Of a DNA stretch of 64,000 nucleotides, positions 1 to 13,300 are shown piece after piece. Position numbers and translations under genes: made by a program. The notes beneath the pieces were generated by a model that saw nothing but the letters and a program-made list of their open reading frames with translations, was not told the DNA's origin and did not search any database. The stretch comes from Phoronis australis. Taxonomy: Eukaryota > Phoronida > Phoronidae. Positions within the stretch are counted from its first letter, which is position 1; each line of letters starts with the position of its first letter. Location: contig NMRA01000155.1 in assembly GCA_002633005.1 (NCBI GenBank), positions 639,536 through 703,535 of the forward strand, in the 5' to 3' direction.

Positions 1-72
1 TACTTCATATGCACTGTTACAATACTCAATCAAACAACAACTCCCTGTACAATGTATATCTGTTGTGTTAAG

Positions 73-3000
73 GCGACTCCTGAGTCAGTTGGACAGGTGG
101 CCTGAAAGAACAAGTCCCACCAAGACTACCAGTAAATCACCAGCATCGCCATCTGGTGACAAAGTGACATATGAACTGTACTACAGGCCGGAGCACGGCA
201 AGTTCTCAAAGTCTGCCAAGGTTAGTTGTTCACAGTGAGTTATCCTTTGACCCGTATCAGGAAGCCTGGTGATGAGATACTTGGCAGGTTTTCGTGTGAT
301 ATACATTTGGTATTGTATTGGATATCATATTGTGTAGGAGATCATATTGCATAGGATATCGTATTGTATATTGACTTATGTTTTAGGATATCATATTTTA
401 TATGGACTTGTGTTATAGGATATCACTTTATGTATTGACTATGTATTTAATCTCATTTAAGCTTGCTGATTTGGAGCAGAGAATTGATCGCTTAGAGGCA
501 GTGATTGGACAGAATCCAGAAAAATTGGTGAGAGTCTTGCTTTTGAATAAATAGCTTGTTAAGGTTTTGCTATTGCCTGTATTGCTGGAATTACCAAAGA
601 GTGCCAGGGCATTAACTAAATCTGAGTGTGATTTTGTGACAATGGTGCAGTATTAGTTTTGATGGGCAAAACATTCGCATTGCACATGACTCTCCCACAC
701 ATTTGAGCCTCTTCCCTATACTCTCCTGTGAACATTGTTGATCCTCCAACTACCATGTATAGAGAGCCTTCAGAATAAAAAATATGACACTATTCAATGA
801 CAGCTCTGAACTTCGTCGTTTCTGTTACCCCCACAGGCACTAGTGCAACAGTTACTATAAGTCAACACTAGCATATTGTACAATCTTACATCGCAGCACT
901 CAAACCTGCATGTAATATACTTCATTCCGTTTGGTCACTAGAGTGTGCAGTGAGTCTCGTGAGCCCAGCAGGTCCGTCGTCATGGTGATGCTCTTGTTTA
1001 CAAGTGATTAACTTGAAACACTTTACTGTCCTTTTATACTCTACATTTGAAAGATTAATTAAGGATTATCCTCTCGGTGTTATTTTGCAAATATATACCA
1101 GGCATGAAAAATGGTCTTGAATGAGTTTTTTATGCGTTGATTTTAAAAGATGGTGGATGCGCTGTTGGAACTGCCCCCTAATTCTCCTCTGTTGCCAATA
1201 GTTACACAAATTTCTAGGCCTGTTTTTCTTTCCAAATGCCGATGCCACAAGTTACAACGTTTAGCTCTAGATTAAGTTTTCAATTTTGACAAGTTTCTCT
1301 TCACACTTGCTGTTTCTCATGACATCATTGTTCATTTTGAACCATAGTGCGTACTTACAGTTAAGTCTAATTGTTTTCTTCTGCAGTCTTCCCTTGTTGC
1401 CGGGTCTAGCAACAGCAGTTTGGTGGTGAGTTGTTTGTTTGTCTTACTACAACTGTAGTGTTGTTTTGTGAACTACAGGGACATGAGATATTGTGTAACA
1501 GTTTCACGCAGGCCAGGTTAAAAGTCGATTACGCATGTCCTGTATTTTTAGAACCAGTTTTCTCCACTGAATAACAGGCATCAAAATGGTTCTCAAAATG
1601 CGGGACCCCAGTAAGTGCCTATTGACCAGTCTTGTACAAAGAGGAGCTGGATATGGTTTGTTAATTTAAGAGGTATTTCACCTGGAATTGGCAGAAGTAT
1701 AATCTTTGGGATTTTTATACATTCTTTGTGGAAGCCCAGGATAAATTAAATATTCTTAATCGTGTTTAGTTGCATCTCGCATCATTTGTTGTAGAAAAGT
1801 CCTGCATGTTGTTGACATGTGCTTCACCATTTCTCTGATTATCTAAAAGAAGATAGTTGTGCTGAATTATCAAGTGAGTCATTTATTCTCCTTCCACTAG
1901 GAGGCAGTGTCGTCACTGAGTACCCGTGCTTCCTTACTAGACCCCAGCCAGTTGGAACAGATTGAGGGACGCCTGCAGGCTGTTGTACTCAAGTTGAATG
2001 AGGCGGCCACTAGGAAAGCATCACTGCAGGAGTCTCAGAAGGAAAAGGTCAGCAGCATGCACTTGGTCAGAGTTGTAATGTCAGTTTTGTTCAGTCACAG
2101 ATATATCTCACAATTCGACCCCTTCGCAGTCTTAAAAAAGAATACTCTTGTTCAATTGCAAGAATGAAAAAATCGTCCCTTGCATTTTTTGTGATAAAAT
2201 ATCACCACATCCGTTGAAGTTGTGGCTTTAAAACTTTGTGTTGTGATTAATAGGTCTATTTCCTTGAGAGAGTTGCATAGTGAATCGTGACTGGTTCTTT
2301 TAGGATTGCTAAGCCTGACCTATATCTTTCCACTGCCTTGCTTGAGTTTGACATTAATGGGTGTGACTGTCCGGTTACATGTAACTTGTACTTTTGGGCA
2401 AGTAAATCTTCAAAAATACATGTCTCTATCGACAAGGGCCTAGTTACATAATAGGTTATGTGCTGGATAACAAAACTGACATTGGACAACAACAGTGACA
2501 TTGCACTAATGTGTTTCACAATGTCTTTGTTGAACTCTGCATTTAACGTCCTGCTACAATCAGAATTATCTAGCGGAACTTGATGGTTGAAGTCTGCTGT
2601 GTGCGTCTGAAGTTGATTTTGCACACTTGGTCTAAAATGTTTACTTAAACTGTAAATGAGATGGGAACTGTATTCATAAGGTTTTGGTGTTTGTACTGAA
2701 GTAGTGCAAACAAATTTTCTTTTAAAAAGGCATTCAAGTTGACTTCAGTAGTTATGTAATGTTGATGGAGTATGTGTTTGTTGACATCTAAGATGTCGCA
2801 AAGGGGTACCAAACACAAATTTGAAAAGAAAAATGTTCACGTAACCCCCAAAAATGGCCTGTGGGCAGCAATTTTTGGTTGTGTCTGAATGTGGGTGGGC
2901 CCAACACTCAATAATTTGGTTAAGTATTTTTTTCTATAGTACAATTGAAACTTTGGTTTGCTTGCCTGGCAAGCAAATTAATCAAAAACTTAGTGTCAAG

Positions 3001-4856
3001 CACTGGCTGATATATCATCATGTCTTTCTCAAATCATGAGTGTAGAGATGTTATTAGACTACATTATCTCCCCTGTCCAGGTGTCAGAGCTGTATGAGGT
3101 GGTCAAGAAGTGGGACAGTGTGGCTGACACCATACCCCATGTGGTGGACAGACTAGCATCACTACAAGAACTGCACCAACAAGGTACTCTCAACAAGTAG
3201 TAGGGTCAAGGTCACTCTTGTGTTTTACAAGTCTGTGCATAGAGGGTGTTGTATGAGCATTACGTTTCAACAAGGCTAAACTTTGAAAACAGTTTCTGTT
3301 CTTCTGATGGTAGCAAAATATCCAATTCATTTTATAAGAGTTTGTTTAAAATTGAAAGATTGAGGGCTGTCAAAGTCTTTTTTGTCTTTAAAAATTGGAA
3401 AGCTGCCTAGCTCTCAAGTTTGAATAAATGATTTGGCATCTAAAGCATCAAGATCAAAACAGTTTTGAGAACATTGCTATTTTATCTCAACAAAAGTTTC
3501 ATTTCTATGCCAAACCATTCTTGCTTACAATTAAGGCCAGTGTTTTTGTATCCAAAACCATTTGCTTTTCAAGAAAAACTTATGCTCAATTGTTGTCTTG
3601 CACTAGTACACAACTTTGACATTTACTCGTAGGTGACACACCCTGTATACAGTCGAGTCTGAATTGAATGCACTTCACCATCTTCCTTTGTATAACAGAT
3701 AACTTGTGTTTTACTCATGCAATGTTAAGAGGTTGCTCCTTAATTCCTGATCCACTGTTTCACATATAAGCACATGGGCCTCATTCTCAATATAGGTACA
3801 GATTCACACATAGATGCATGGGCTTAAATGAGTGTATACACGATAAGGAGTGTCAGTTTTGGTAGAGTTTGATGGAGTCAGCCTGCCCAAGTCTGTCGAG
3901 TTTGTTTTCAAAACTGTCATATCTCGTAGTCGTGTCTCGTAGTCGTATCTCGTAGTCGTGTCTTGTAGTCGTATCTCATAGTCGTATCTCGTAGTCGTAT
4001 CTCGTAGTCATATCTCGTAGTCGTATCTCGTAGTCGTATCTCCTAGTCATATCGCGTAGTCGTATCTCGTAGTCGTATCTCGTAGTTGTATCTCCTAGTC
4101 GTATCTCGTAGTCTTTGTATACAGTCAGATGCATGAGACACACAGTTATCCAATGTTTGATTGCATAAGTTACATTTAAAGTAATTGTTTTTGATAAGTG
4201 GTTATTTTCACCTTAGCATACCACGGTTAGTTAAGCCACTGTTTATTGTATTGTGTGTGTTGTGTTTCAGCTCTACAGTTTAGTCAGGCTCTCACTCATC
4301 TGGACACAGCACAACAGGAATTATCTGCCCATGTCAACACACACGGTGACATGTTGAAGACTGTAAGTACCACTCTTGAACCCGCTTAAGGCTGTTAACC
4401 TATGTAATAGAAAGGTGAAATATGATGTGAGAACTGTACGGGGTCAACTGTCCTGTCACTTGTGCTGGATGTGTAGTTAATAAGGGCTAAAGGAACTTGG
4501 CGGTTATTAGGGCGTGTACGGTAAATTGAAGTGTCTCCCAAACATAACATGGATTTGTTTTCCATTCAAGTTCTAGTCATAAATGTTGGCTCTCCTGTTT
4601 ACATTTAGTGTCAATGTTATGAGAGCTCAGAACTTATTACAGTCATTTCTACTGAAAATTATTTTGGGATTGATTCTGCATTGAATGCAGCTCGGTTTTA
4701 CGAACTTTTATGGAGTGTGGATTTGTGATGAAGGGGTGCTAATGTCATTCATGTCTTCCATTTCTCCAGCTCCAGAAGAACTTTGACAGCAATATATCGA
4801 CAATCAAGTCCAACTGTGACTCCATACAGACGCGGCTTGCCGCTCTCAAAAAGTAA
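73..4856 (+). CDS. DCTN2: Dynactin subunit 2 (dynamitin p50), C-terminal exons, partial
   Basis: Seven coding exons with GT-AG junctions and agreeing phases: 73-220, 462-527, 1387-1425, 1901-2047, 3081-3183, 4271-4362, 4770-4856 (TAA). They give about 226 residues, roughly the C-terminal 55 percent of the usual 400-residue protein; the 5' part lies left of the window. Diagnostic stretches are VTYELYYRPEHGKFSKSAK, LADLEQRIDRLEAVIGQNP, LEQIEGRLQAVVLKLNEAA and a last helix ending in TRLAALKK, close to the family ending MKKLGK. The protein is heptad-rich, as expected for the coiled coils with which dynamitin builds the dynactin shoulder; dynactin is the cofactor of cytoplasmic dynein. Exon phases join without any frame break, so the gene looks intact. 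A possible extra 33-bp exon at 1578-1610 is listed separately. Confidence 0.93.
319..441. repeat. AT-rich degenerate tandem repeat in DCTN2 intron
   Basis: GGATATCATATTGTATA-like units of about 17 bp, some with an inserted TTGACTTATGTTTTA-type spacer, recur five times just upstream of the 462-527 exon. Confidence 0.6.
1578..1610 (+). other. Possible 33-bp microexon in DCTN2
   Basis: Within the 1426-1900 intron a 33-bp block follows AATAACAG and is followed by an excellent donor GTAAGTGC. It is 11 codons long, open, and in phase 0 like both neighbouring exons. Its peptide (ASKWFSKCGTP) has no counterpart I recognise in dynamitin, and the protein reads naturally without it (SSLV joined to EAVSSL). 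It is either an alternative cassette exon or chance splice-like sequence. Confidence 0.25.
3917..4112. repeat. 13-bp minisatellite in DCTN2 intron
   Basis: About 15 tandem copies of TCGTATCTCGTAG with single-base variants, such as TCGTGTCTCGTAG and TCATATCTCGTAG. The repeat sits about 160 bp before the exon at 4271. The rest of that intron (3184-3916 and 4113-4270) is unremarkable AT-rich sequence. Confidence 0.9.
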
Positions 4857-6385
4857 ACATGTCAGCGAGTAGATGTAATAATTTATTGAATGTTGTGTAT
4901 AAGCAGTCGAGTAAGGTTATTTGGTGTCTACGCAGCGGAACAAGAACAAGACATCTGTGTGTGTAACATGCCGAGGCTGTGGCCTATCTTAGTCATTGGT
5001 GCTTTCCATTAGTCAACACATTAGAAGGTTACTTTAGCGCAATAGAGATGAAGGTCACTCAAATGTAGGAGCAGCTTGTTTGAAGGGGAGTGTTCGTTCA
5101 CAAAAAATCGTCAAAGTTTTGAAATTCTGTAGATGTTGTGGCTTGATGGAAATTTGTGCAAATGTTTCTAAGAGTTTCTTATGGAAGTTACCTTAATTAG
5201 CAACATGTCAAAGTCAAGCTTCCATGGCGAAATCTCATCAAACCTGTGAATAGTCTGCGTACACAAGCTTCAATGCTAGAGTGGCTTGTGGATTTGAATA
5301 GCCTTCAAACGGCACAAGAGAAATGTCAGGAGTACTTCTCCTTAGTGGCCAATACAGAGCAAGACATGGAATTGACAGGTGTTGTCACAAAATCCTGAGC
5401 TAATGTGTATTCTCTATCACCATTCTTGAGAGCTTCAATTCTACTGTTCTCATGAGATGATGCTTCATCATCATGGTGATTGTATTATGTATGTGCTGTG
5501 CTTCATATAAACATTATGTTTAGTTGGTAGAAAAAAAATGGACAAAGAATGCAGTTTCGTGATGTCATAGTGAACTTTCTCCTTTAGTTAACTATATTTC
5601 CACACTGAGCACTGTCTTCACTGTGATGTGTTAGCCCAGAAGCTGCAAAAACTTAGCAGCCATAACCCAGACCTGGTCTGGATATTTGCTATTTTTAAAA
5701 AGATCTCACTAATATTCATGTGAAATACAAAGTTATGCTAAGCAGGGCAGCATTATGACTGCCTCCACTGTGTACTGACAATCTGTTGTTTGTACATTGT
5801 AGATGATTTAACTTTTGGTTTCCTTGAGGAGTTCATCAAAATGGCTTCAACTTCAGGAATGAATATGAATAGTCAACCAAGAATTCAAATACTTTTCAGA
5901 ATAGTTCTTACATGGTAGAAAAATGAGTATGGTGTCAGGGCAGGCAGACATACTCAGCAAATCAAGTCTGGGTCTTGGGTAGTTAGTGATCTCATTGAAT
6001 GACACTTGTAGCAAAACTGGCGAATATTTGTAATAACATTAGTGGTGTATTCAAATGTATGTTATATGAACACAGAATAATGTAATAGTGGTCACCCTTG
6101 TCTACTAACAAACTTCGCCTGGTTTTGCTTCGTTAATGAATTCATGAATAAGTTATGAGGTCACTCTACATTCTGCTCCAGTCTTTCTTTGAAGCCTCTA
6201 TTAGTTTCCGTCTTTAGCAATAGAGGTCTCACTTGGTGTTAATGAAGACGGCAAGTCCAGTGTGACGTCATAAGGAAGCCATTGTTCTCCACAACATGCT
6301 GCCAGTGTGAAACTGCATTAACTTGAACAAGTATAGTGTGATTCAATACATGTCATATTTATTTGTGGTATAACATGCAAATAAA
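4857..6385 (+). other. DCTN2: DCTN2 3' UTR with poly(A) signal
   Basis: There is no further coding sequence after the TAA at 4854-4856. The first clear AATAAA on this strand lies at 6380-6385. The interval is non-coding and AT-rich, so it is read as a long 3' UTR. The 3' end is inferred from the signal alone. Confidence 0.45.
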
Positions 6386-7344
6386 TAACTTGTATCTACA
6401 TGGTTGTGACTAGATGTTTTTCGACTGTTGTTTTGGTAACACTTAATTTATCTGCTGCTACTCTGCTCATCTGAGCAAGGCATAATCATTGATATCTCGA
6501 CAGTGAAAGTGCTGACATCTGGTGGCATGCAACACAGTTTTAAAGAGTAGTGTGAGCAAATATTTGAGATGTCTATCCCTATTGAACAGTCGTCCCCCTG
6601 ACTGCTGTGATGTCAACATGTGACCCTACTGCTAAACAGTAGTTGACAGGCTAACAACAGTTCTGTGGCCTAAGTTGCACCCAAGTGAATTTTTGTTGGC
6701 ATGTAATAACTATCTGAGGTATGTTTCCTCGAAGTGACTTAAGACTTCAGACAAATATTTGGTTTTGCTTTCCCACTACACAATTGCTGAAAAAAGGTTT
6801 AGCCAAGTACTTAGGAGCACATCACAGTCTAGAAATAATATATAGAAAATATCTCAGAAACTACCAGTTATGCGTATATTCTCGCACACTTTGCATTTTT
6901 GCTCAAGTGAGATTTCATTATTTGTCTGAAATTGTGAAAAACCAAGATCAAATTTCTGTCTCCAGTCTTGAGGCACATTCAAGAAAGAGGCCACTTGCCA
7001 AACAAAGTTCACCTCAAAATACTCGCATTGTATGAGTATAGGGGGTAGGGCTGTTAAAAATACCCTGTTTGTGCCCCCCTCTATACCCATCTAATGGCGG
7101 TACATTCAGCTTAACAGAGCCATTATTATTGACGAACATTACAGATCTTGGCAAGAAGATGATTGTCCTCGTTTCCAATCTACTTGTACAACTTGTTGTC
7201 CTTAAACGTGATCCCATAGCTGCCCAGGACAAACTGTAGTTCTTTGGTGAAACACTCTACTAGACTTCTAATGATATCGATACATGGCCATCATACAATA
7301 GTAATCACATCTTATATACAAATATAAATACAACTGACTGACTT
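6386..7344. other. Intergenic spacer and BAMBI 3' UTR
   Basis: This spacer lies between the convergent ends of DCTN2 (+) and BAMBI (-). A 104-codon ORF at 6721-7035 resembles nothing and has no coding character. I see no other structured element. Confidence 0.5.
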
Positions 7345-10300
7345 TCATACATGGGACAACAATTTGCTTTGGCTACACTCGGAACACGGGTCACTCAGGG
7401 CAACAGAATATTTGCTTCCTTTAATAGCATCCTGAGGTGCCTTTGTAATGTGTCTTGACTGTAGAGTTCTCTGATACGTTGTATAGTCTTTTTTGCGTAA
7501 AATAAATACTGCGAATACTGCTATGGCAACCAGTGCGCAAGCTCCAGCCAGTGGAACCGCTATAAGTATGGGATTGACGTTCAAAGTAAATAGAGTGTTC
7601 GGGTTTTTCCGTGAATATTCATCAACAGTGTTGGTAGTTCCGGTATAGTATTTTCTTGTGGTTGGTGTGGTCCTAGCTGTTGGTCGTTCAATACCTGGAA
7701 ACATACAAAACACAAGGATTGGTTGTCAATAAAAGCTCTATTATACTCATCCAGGGCCGGTGTCTAAACATGTACTCGAAATCGAACACGATTCTGCTTC
7801 AATGCAATCTCAAGAAAAGTGACCATCTTTCTTTGCACTTGATGACCCCACCATTAAGACTTAAGTTTGAATCTGAACTCAATATTTTGAGTTCTGTAAC
7901 TCAAATCTGGGGTCATCATGTGTGAATTTTTAATAAATTTTTGCCTAATCCACATTGTGTTCAACGACAAAATGATAGACAACTGTTACGAGTTCACTGA
8001 TATAAGTAGAGAAGTGAAATGACAAAAATAAATTCCAATTTCGAGTTAAATATAAGACCCCCAGCCCATGAGTTAACACACAGGGCGATTTAATTGACAA
8101 GCACATAATGAAGTTGGAGTTAAGTCAGGTACGTCTGTTTATGAACGTTGAAACGTGAATCAACGGCTTTGGCTGACTCAGTGCATCTCTCTGTCTTGTG
8201 GTTTCTCTTAACTCAAGTGTTTGATACTGACCGGGAAGGAATGTGTTGACGGCCCTGATGGGGTACATGTACGTCTGAACATCACTGATGAGACTACCCT
8301 TATAAAAATATAGAAAATACTGAACATTCTTTGGAGGGTGTTTAGTTGCCAGAACTTGGGCGTTCGAGTAAGTGGTCGTAATCAATCACCTCAATTACGG
8401 TATGCACATGCACTTTACAGAATGTGAAAGTATTTATCATTATTAAGCGTCACAGATGCATGTTAGATAAATTGTGTTGCGGCTTTTAGTGTTAGAAACA
8501 CTTGAGCATCTGGCGTTGCTCTACCGAACGGGGTCTGATATGTTGTCAGCACTATGAGCTTTGTTACGCTTCGTTGGTGTAAGCCGAACTGTTTGTTTCT
8601 CCTGGGGTACACGCACACGTGACTATGGACAAGGTCATTTAAAAGAAAGTGAATAACCTTTTCGACGATGAAAACATGTTACTATGGTAACTGAAGGAGT
8701 CCAGTCAGACTTCGCATAGATGGGCCCGTCTACAGGCTAGGGTCTGGCTCAGGGCGACAGAATAATCTTGATTTACAATGGCTTTACAACATGAGTAGTT
8801 GGCTATTTACAAAACTTCGAAGCGTGTCTCTTAAGAGGAAAATTTGCAACTTACCGTTATTTCTGTCCGTGTGGTCGTCTATATTGAGAGTATTGTTTAC
8901 TATTGTCCCCGAAGGAATAGACGGCAGGGCATCTTTGTTACACATACTATCTTTGCAACAATGTAACACCGGCCAGGGCCCGTTGACGCCCTCAGGCGGC
9001 CGGTTCTCGCATAATATCGGCGTCTTGTCGTCAATACAGCCATGCGTTAAAGAAGGAAACGTCAGCTCGTGGTATTGGGTATAACAAAACGCCGACGCCT
9101 CGCAAGTCGTTATCTTCAGCTGGCGACAGTGTGGCGTTGAACACACGCAAAGAATTGTACCTGTAACGAATGTTAAAATTAGCTACTTGGTCCTTCGAAA
9201 TTATCGTTACACGGCGTGGAAGGTGACCAAAAAACTTGTTTCTGCTGTCACCGACATTGTAAAATACAAACTCAAAGCAAGTTGTGTCTATGTGTTCAAG
9301 CGACTATAACCCCACCTTTCGTCACAAAGAACAACTTTTGATTTAGTCCGCTTGCTGTTGTCACAAATTGTTCCTTAGTCAATTATGGTTTTGGATAGAA
9401 TTTGCAAGACTATTTCTGCTTGAAACCAGCCTCCTGAATTGAATTGAATTGCGTCGGCGTGTCATGGTCTCGCGAGCCGCATGACGTGAATTCATGCAAT
9501 AACGAACTGTCAGTTCTTTGCAAGACTAGAAATCCCTTCTCATCTGATTAAGGAACAATTAGGTGAGATCAATCTAACAGCGGCAAGTGGTCAACTCCAA
9601 AATTTAGTTTCTTCGACGGAACGCCGGTTTATAGCAGACCACTGCGAAGACCGAATGTAGTTATTTCTTCTGACGCTAGGGTACATGTACGTCCCTTGTG
9701 TCTAGAGGTGGCTGTGACAGTTCAATGCGAAAGATAGTTTAGTGACCTGTGTAGCGGAAAATACGACATTTTCTTTTAAAAACAATGATATCGTTTCAAA
9801 ATTTTGCAAACTTTTGCGAGTTGTCAATGGATACAGAACGTTTACTAACAGGTATGGGTATAGAAATAGGCCTCAGACGACTGAATTTTAGAATGTATTT
9901 TAAGTGACGTTTGTAATGCATTTTACAACGTCTAAAGGAAATCCGCTGAATACACGAGATGACGATTGATTCTTACTTTTGCTACTTTCTAAAATAATGT
10001 TCACCGTGTGGCAATAGCTCTCCACGACTTGCCAGTCCCTAACAATCGAAACAAGACTTCCACAAGATGTCACTGTGCTCGTTATCATTTTATGTTACAT
10101 TTTAAACTATGCATGGATTATTGCGTATACCATAATGCGATTTCCTTTCTTTGCATATCATGCAAACAGCTCGTTTCTTAATCTGAAACCATTTATCCGT
10201 ACGTGAATTCTTAGTGAGTACCCATTAGTTCCGTGCGAACAGTCAACGTACTGAAAACAATACGTTAACTATTGAGAGAGTGCACCACATTATTAGCGCT

Positions 10301-13300
10301 GTTAATTATGAAATGTAATTCTCGGATATAAAGCGCCGACAACTTGACGCCAGCTAGACAATGAATCGTGTTTTATTTATTACAACACACGACGCGACCG
10401 TATTCTAGTGCGCGCACTGAATCGTCAACATGGTGTGTCGTGAAAATATTTTATTGCCGAGAAAACTTCTGAGTTGATGATTCGCAAAAAACACAGCTTA
10501 ACGGATGGCGGAACAGTTCCGCACTTCTACGAGGTACAAAATATATTCGGCAACGAGCAATGGTGAACACGAGCCACTGACGTCAGGTTCATAGATCCCG
10601 CGTATCCAATTAGAGTACGGATTCCAAATTAGGATAAATTGGGCTTCTGCAATTACCCAAGTATTCTGATATATTTACAGGGGTTTAGCGATCAAGTCCT
10701 TGATTTTTGTAGGTCGTATTTGAGATTTTTCGGGGCAGGGCTTTTGGTGCTGAGCGGCAACTGGCACTAGTCTGATGAGAATGCGATCAAACTTGTTTTT
10801 GTATCAACAACGTTATAGCAGTAGTGTTGAAATGTTTTGCTACTCCCAGCACCATGTGATCTCCATACAGCCACAAATAACACAGCAACAGAAACGACAG
10901 GAAGTCGACGTCATCTTGCGCGTGTCAAGGGCGCCTCAAGTTAAGAAACGTAAAGCTTTGAGCTGGAAGCGTAATATCATTACAAAGGCGCGAAGTACGT
11001 AATACACGTCAACAGTCACAGCGTTCACAATGTTCAATTTCGCCAAATACCAATACATTATATGTTTCCTCGTAAGTCACGTGACAAACAACCTCCACTA
11101 ATCCTGCATTTAATTTTTATTTAAAATTGTTTCTTAAAAACATCAGGAGAAAATAAAATAAAGCACTCAAATTCGTCCATGCATAACTCAAAGATAAACT
11201 CCATGACACGCAAGACATTCTTCCAGGAACTGCCAAGGCTGTCTACACGTTTCCAAGCCCTGTCTACGCGATTGCAAGCCCTGTCTACTCTGAGATTTTT
11301 GGTAGACACGTACAAAATTCATACACTGCGGCTGAAACACTCAAAACATTTCGATTGCCTTGTATGTATGACGTCGTACATGTATACGATTTTGTGGCTC
11401 GAAAAACGTTGTCGATACATCTGTCTACATGTGACACTCGGATTAGTTGTACGACGACAGTCGTGTATATGACAGCTCGGTGTGCGTAGACAGCGCCACA
11501 TGCTTCGTATAGTACAGTGCACTCAACACGCTTTGTGCGGTCCCTCACCTCATATTTTAAAACACATCATCGCGCTAATAGTGTTTCTCTAACGTAAAAA
11601 GCGTACAAAATCGATCTAAATGAATAAACACAAGACGGAATATAAAGCAAGAAATAAAGTGTGAAATAACTCGCTGAAGTTAATTGAAAGAAATTTCTCG
11701 TGAGAATTGGCTTCGACGGTTCCCCGTCAAAATATGCAATGGCAAATTCATCATTGGCGATTAATGAGTAGTAACAAGATGTGTTAATGACTTTACATCC
11801 AATTCAATTGACAGAATGCCTTCTGCACGTGGCTGACGAATGCGTCCAATCGCTGTTGTTTTAATTACAACACTTAGGAACGTGTAATGCTTATGGTTGT
11901 AATTAAGATTCCCTTGGACGCATTGCGTTATATTATTACAGTAGCAAAACAAGTTATTGTAAACAATCTACCACAGCAGTTCTGAGAGAAATTTCCTGCA
12001 AACGTGGCGTTCTCGGTATATTTTCTAATGACAGAACGCCAACGAAGGCCGGTATCAGTCTGAGAGGCGACGATACTCGCAGTCAGTGTTCTTGTTGTAA
12101 CAATGACGGAAGACACAAATCAATGTTCCGCGGCGTGCTGTCTACGACATATGGTGCCAGTCGACAAAATATGGAAATGTTTGTTTGGTTAATGTCTATA
12201 CCTCCCATCTGCTGTAACTTTTTATTTCAAATGTAAGTGATGCTCCCGCAGCCGCCCGCAGACGCGCGTGGATTGTCGTGCGGATCATGTGCCGTGCAAC
12301 GGTGTGCCGTGCCTAAGCGGGCTTCAAGATACAATTCTGCGGCACTGTTCCTATGTTGATTTCAACGCTCTTATCTTTGATTCGAAGACGTGGACTGTTT
12401 GCTCGTAGTACTAAACAGCTTAGATAATTCAATATCAAATATTGCTTGAGGATGTCAGTTGTAAGACAGTCATGACATTTGTAAATTATAACAATTGGAC
12501 GGTACGGCGTCGACCACTACCATACTCGAGACAGCCAATCCTCAGAGGGCATTCCAAATTTCAACAAAAATCAGAAAAGAAGCTGGCGGCATTAATCTAT
12601 AGCAGATTTATTCTGTGTCAATTGTATTTTATAAAACGAAAGTAGCCTAAACAGAAGTTAGACCATTAGATGCTAGAAAGCTGTTGTATAATAGTTCGTA
12701 AAACGTCATTGCACGGGTTATTCTGAAAAATAATTGTAAAAGTAGAACGCCAATTATTTATATCTCGATTAATTGTAACAGTTCCATTTACACTTGCTCA
12801 GTTAAGCATTTCATTTGCTTCTCTGACACATTTTAACTACGTCACTAAAATATCTGACAGATTATTACACCCTAATTTAAAATTCTGGCTAATTACAGCA
12901 GCCCTTGTTAATTCTCTGGTCAACTATAACATGCCTCATTCACTCCTGACAGTATTTTAGTTCATTTTAAAATATACAAATACACCCGTTTATAATTTCA
13001 AACCACGCCACCAAGGTAGCCGCAGGATGTCGGCATATTTGGGTAGTGAGCACCAAATTCACTCGCTTCCGAACTCATGTCTAGGTGCGAAATGTCCCTC
13101 TCGTGTGTGGGCCTACATTACACAATATGTGTATTCGAAACAGCCATGAACAAAACTGAAACTATTTGTAATAATTGATCTCTGGCGTGTATACCATTAC
13201 GTAAACGTAGTGTATGTACTATGCACTAACAATAGTCGAACATTTGAATCACACAAAACTTAGAATTGTGCCTACCAAAAATACCAAAAATAAATTATTT

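Noticed and set aside
6721-7035. 104-codon plus-strand ORF
   Set aside because: No recognisable family or splice context; it lies in the DCTN2-BAMBI convergent spacer and looks like a chance ORF.
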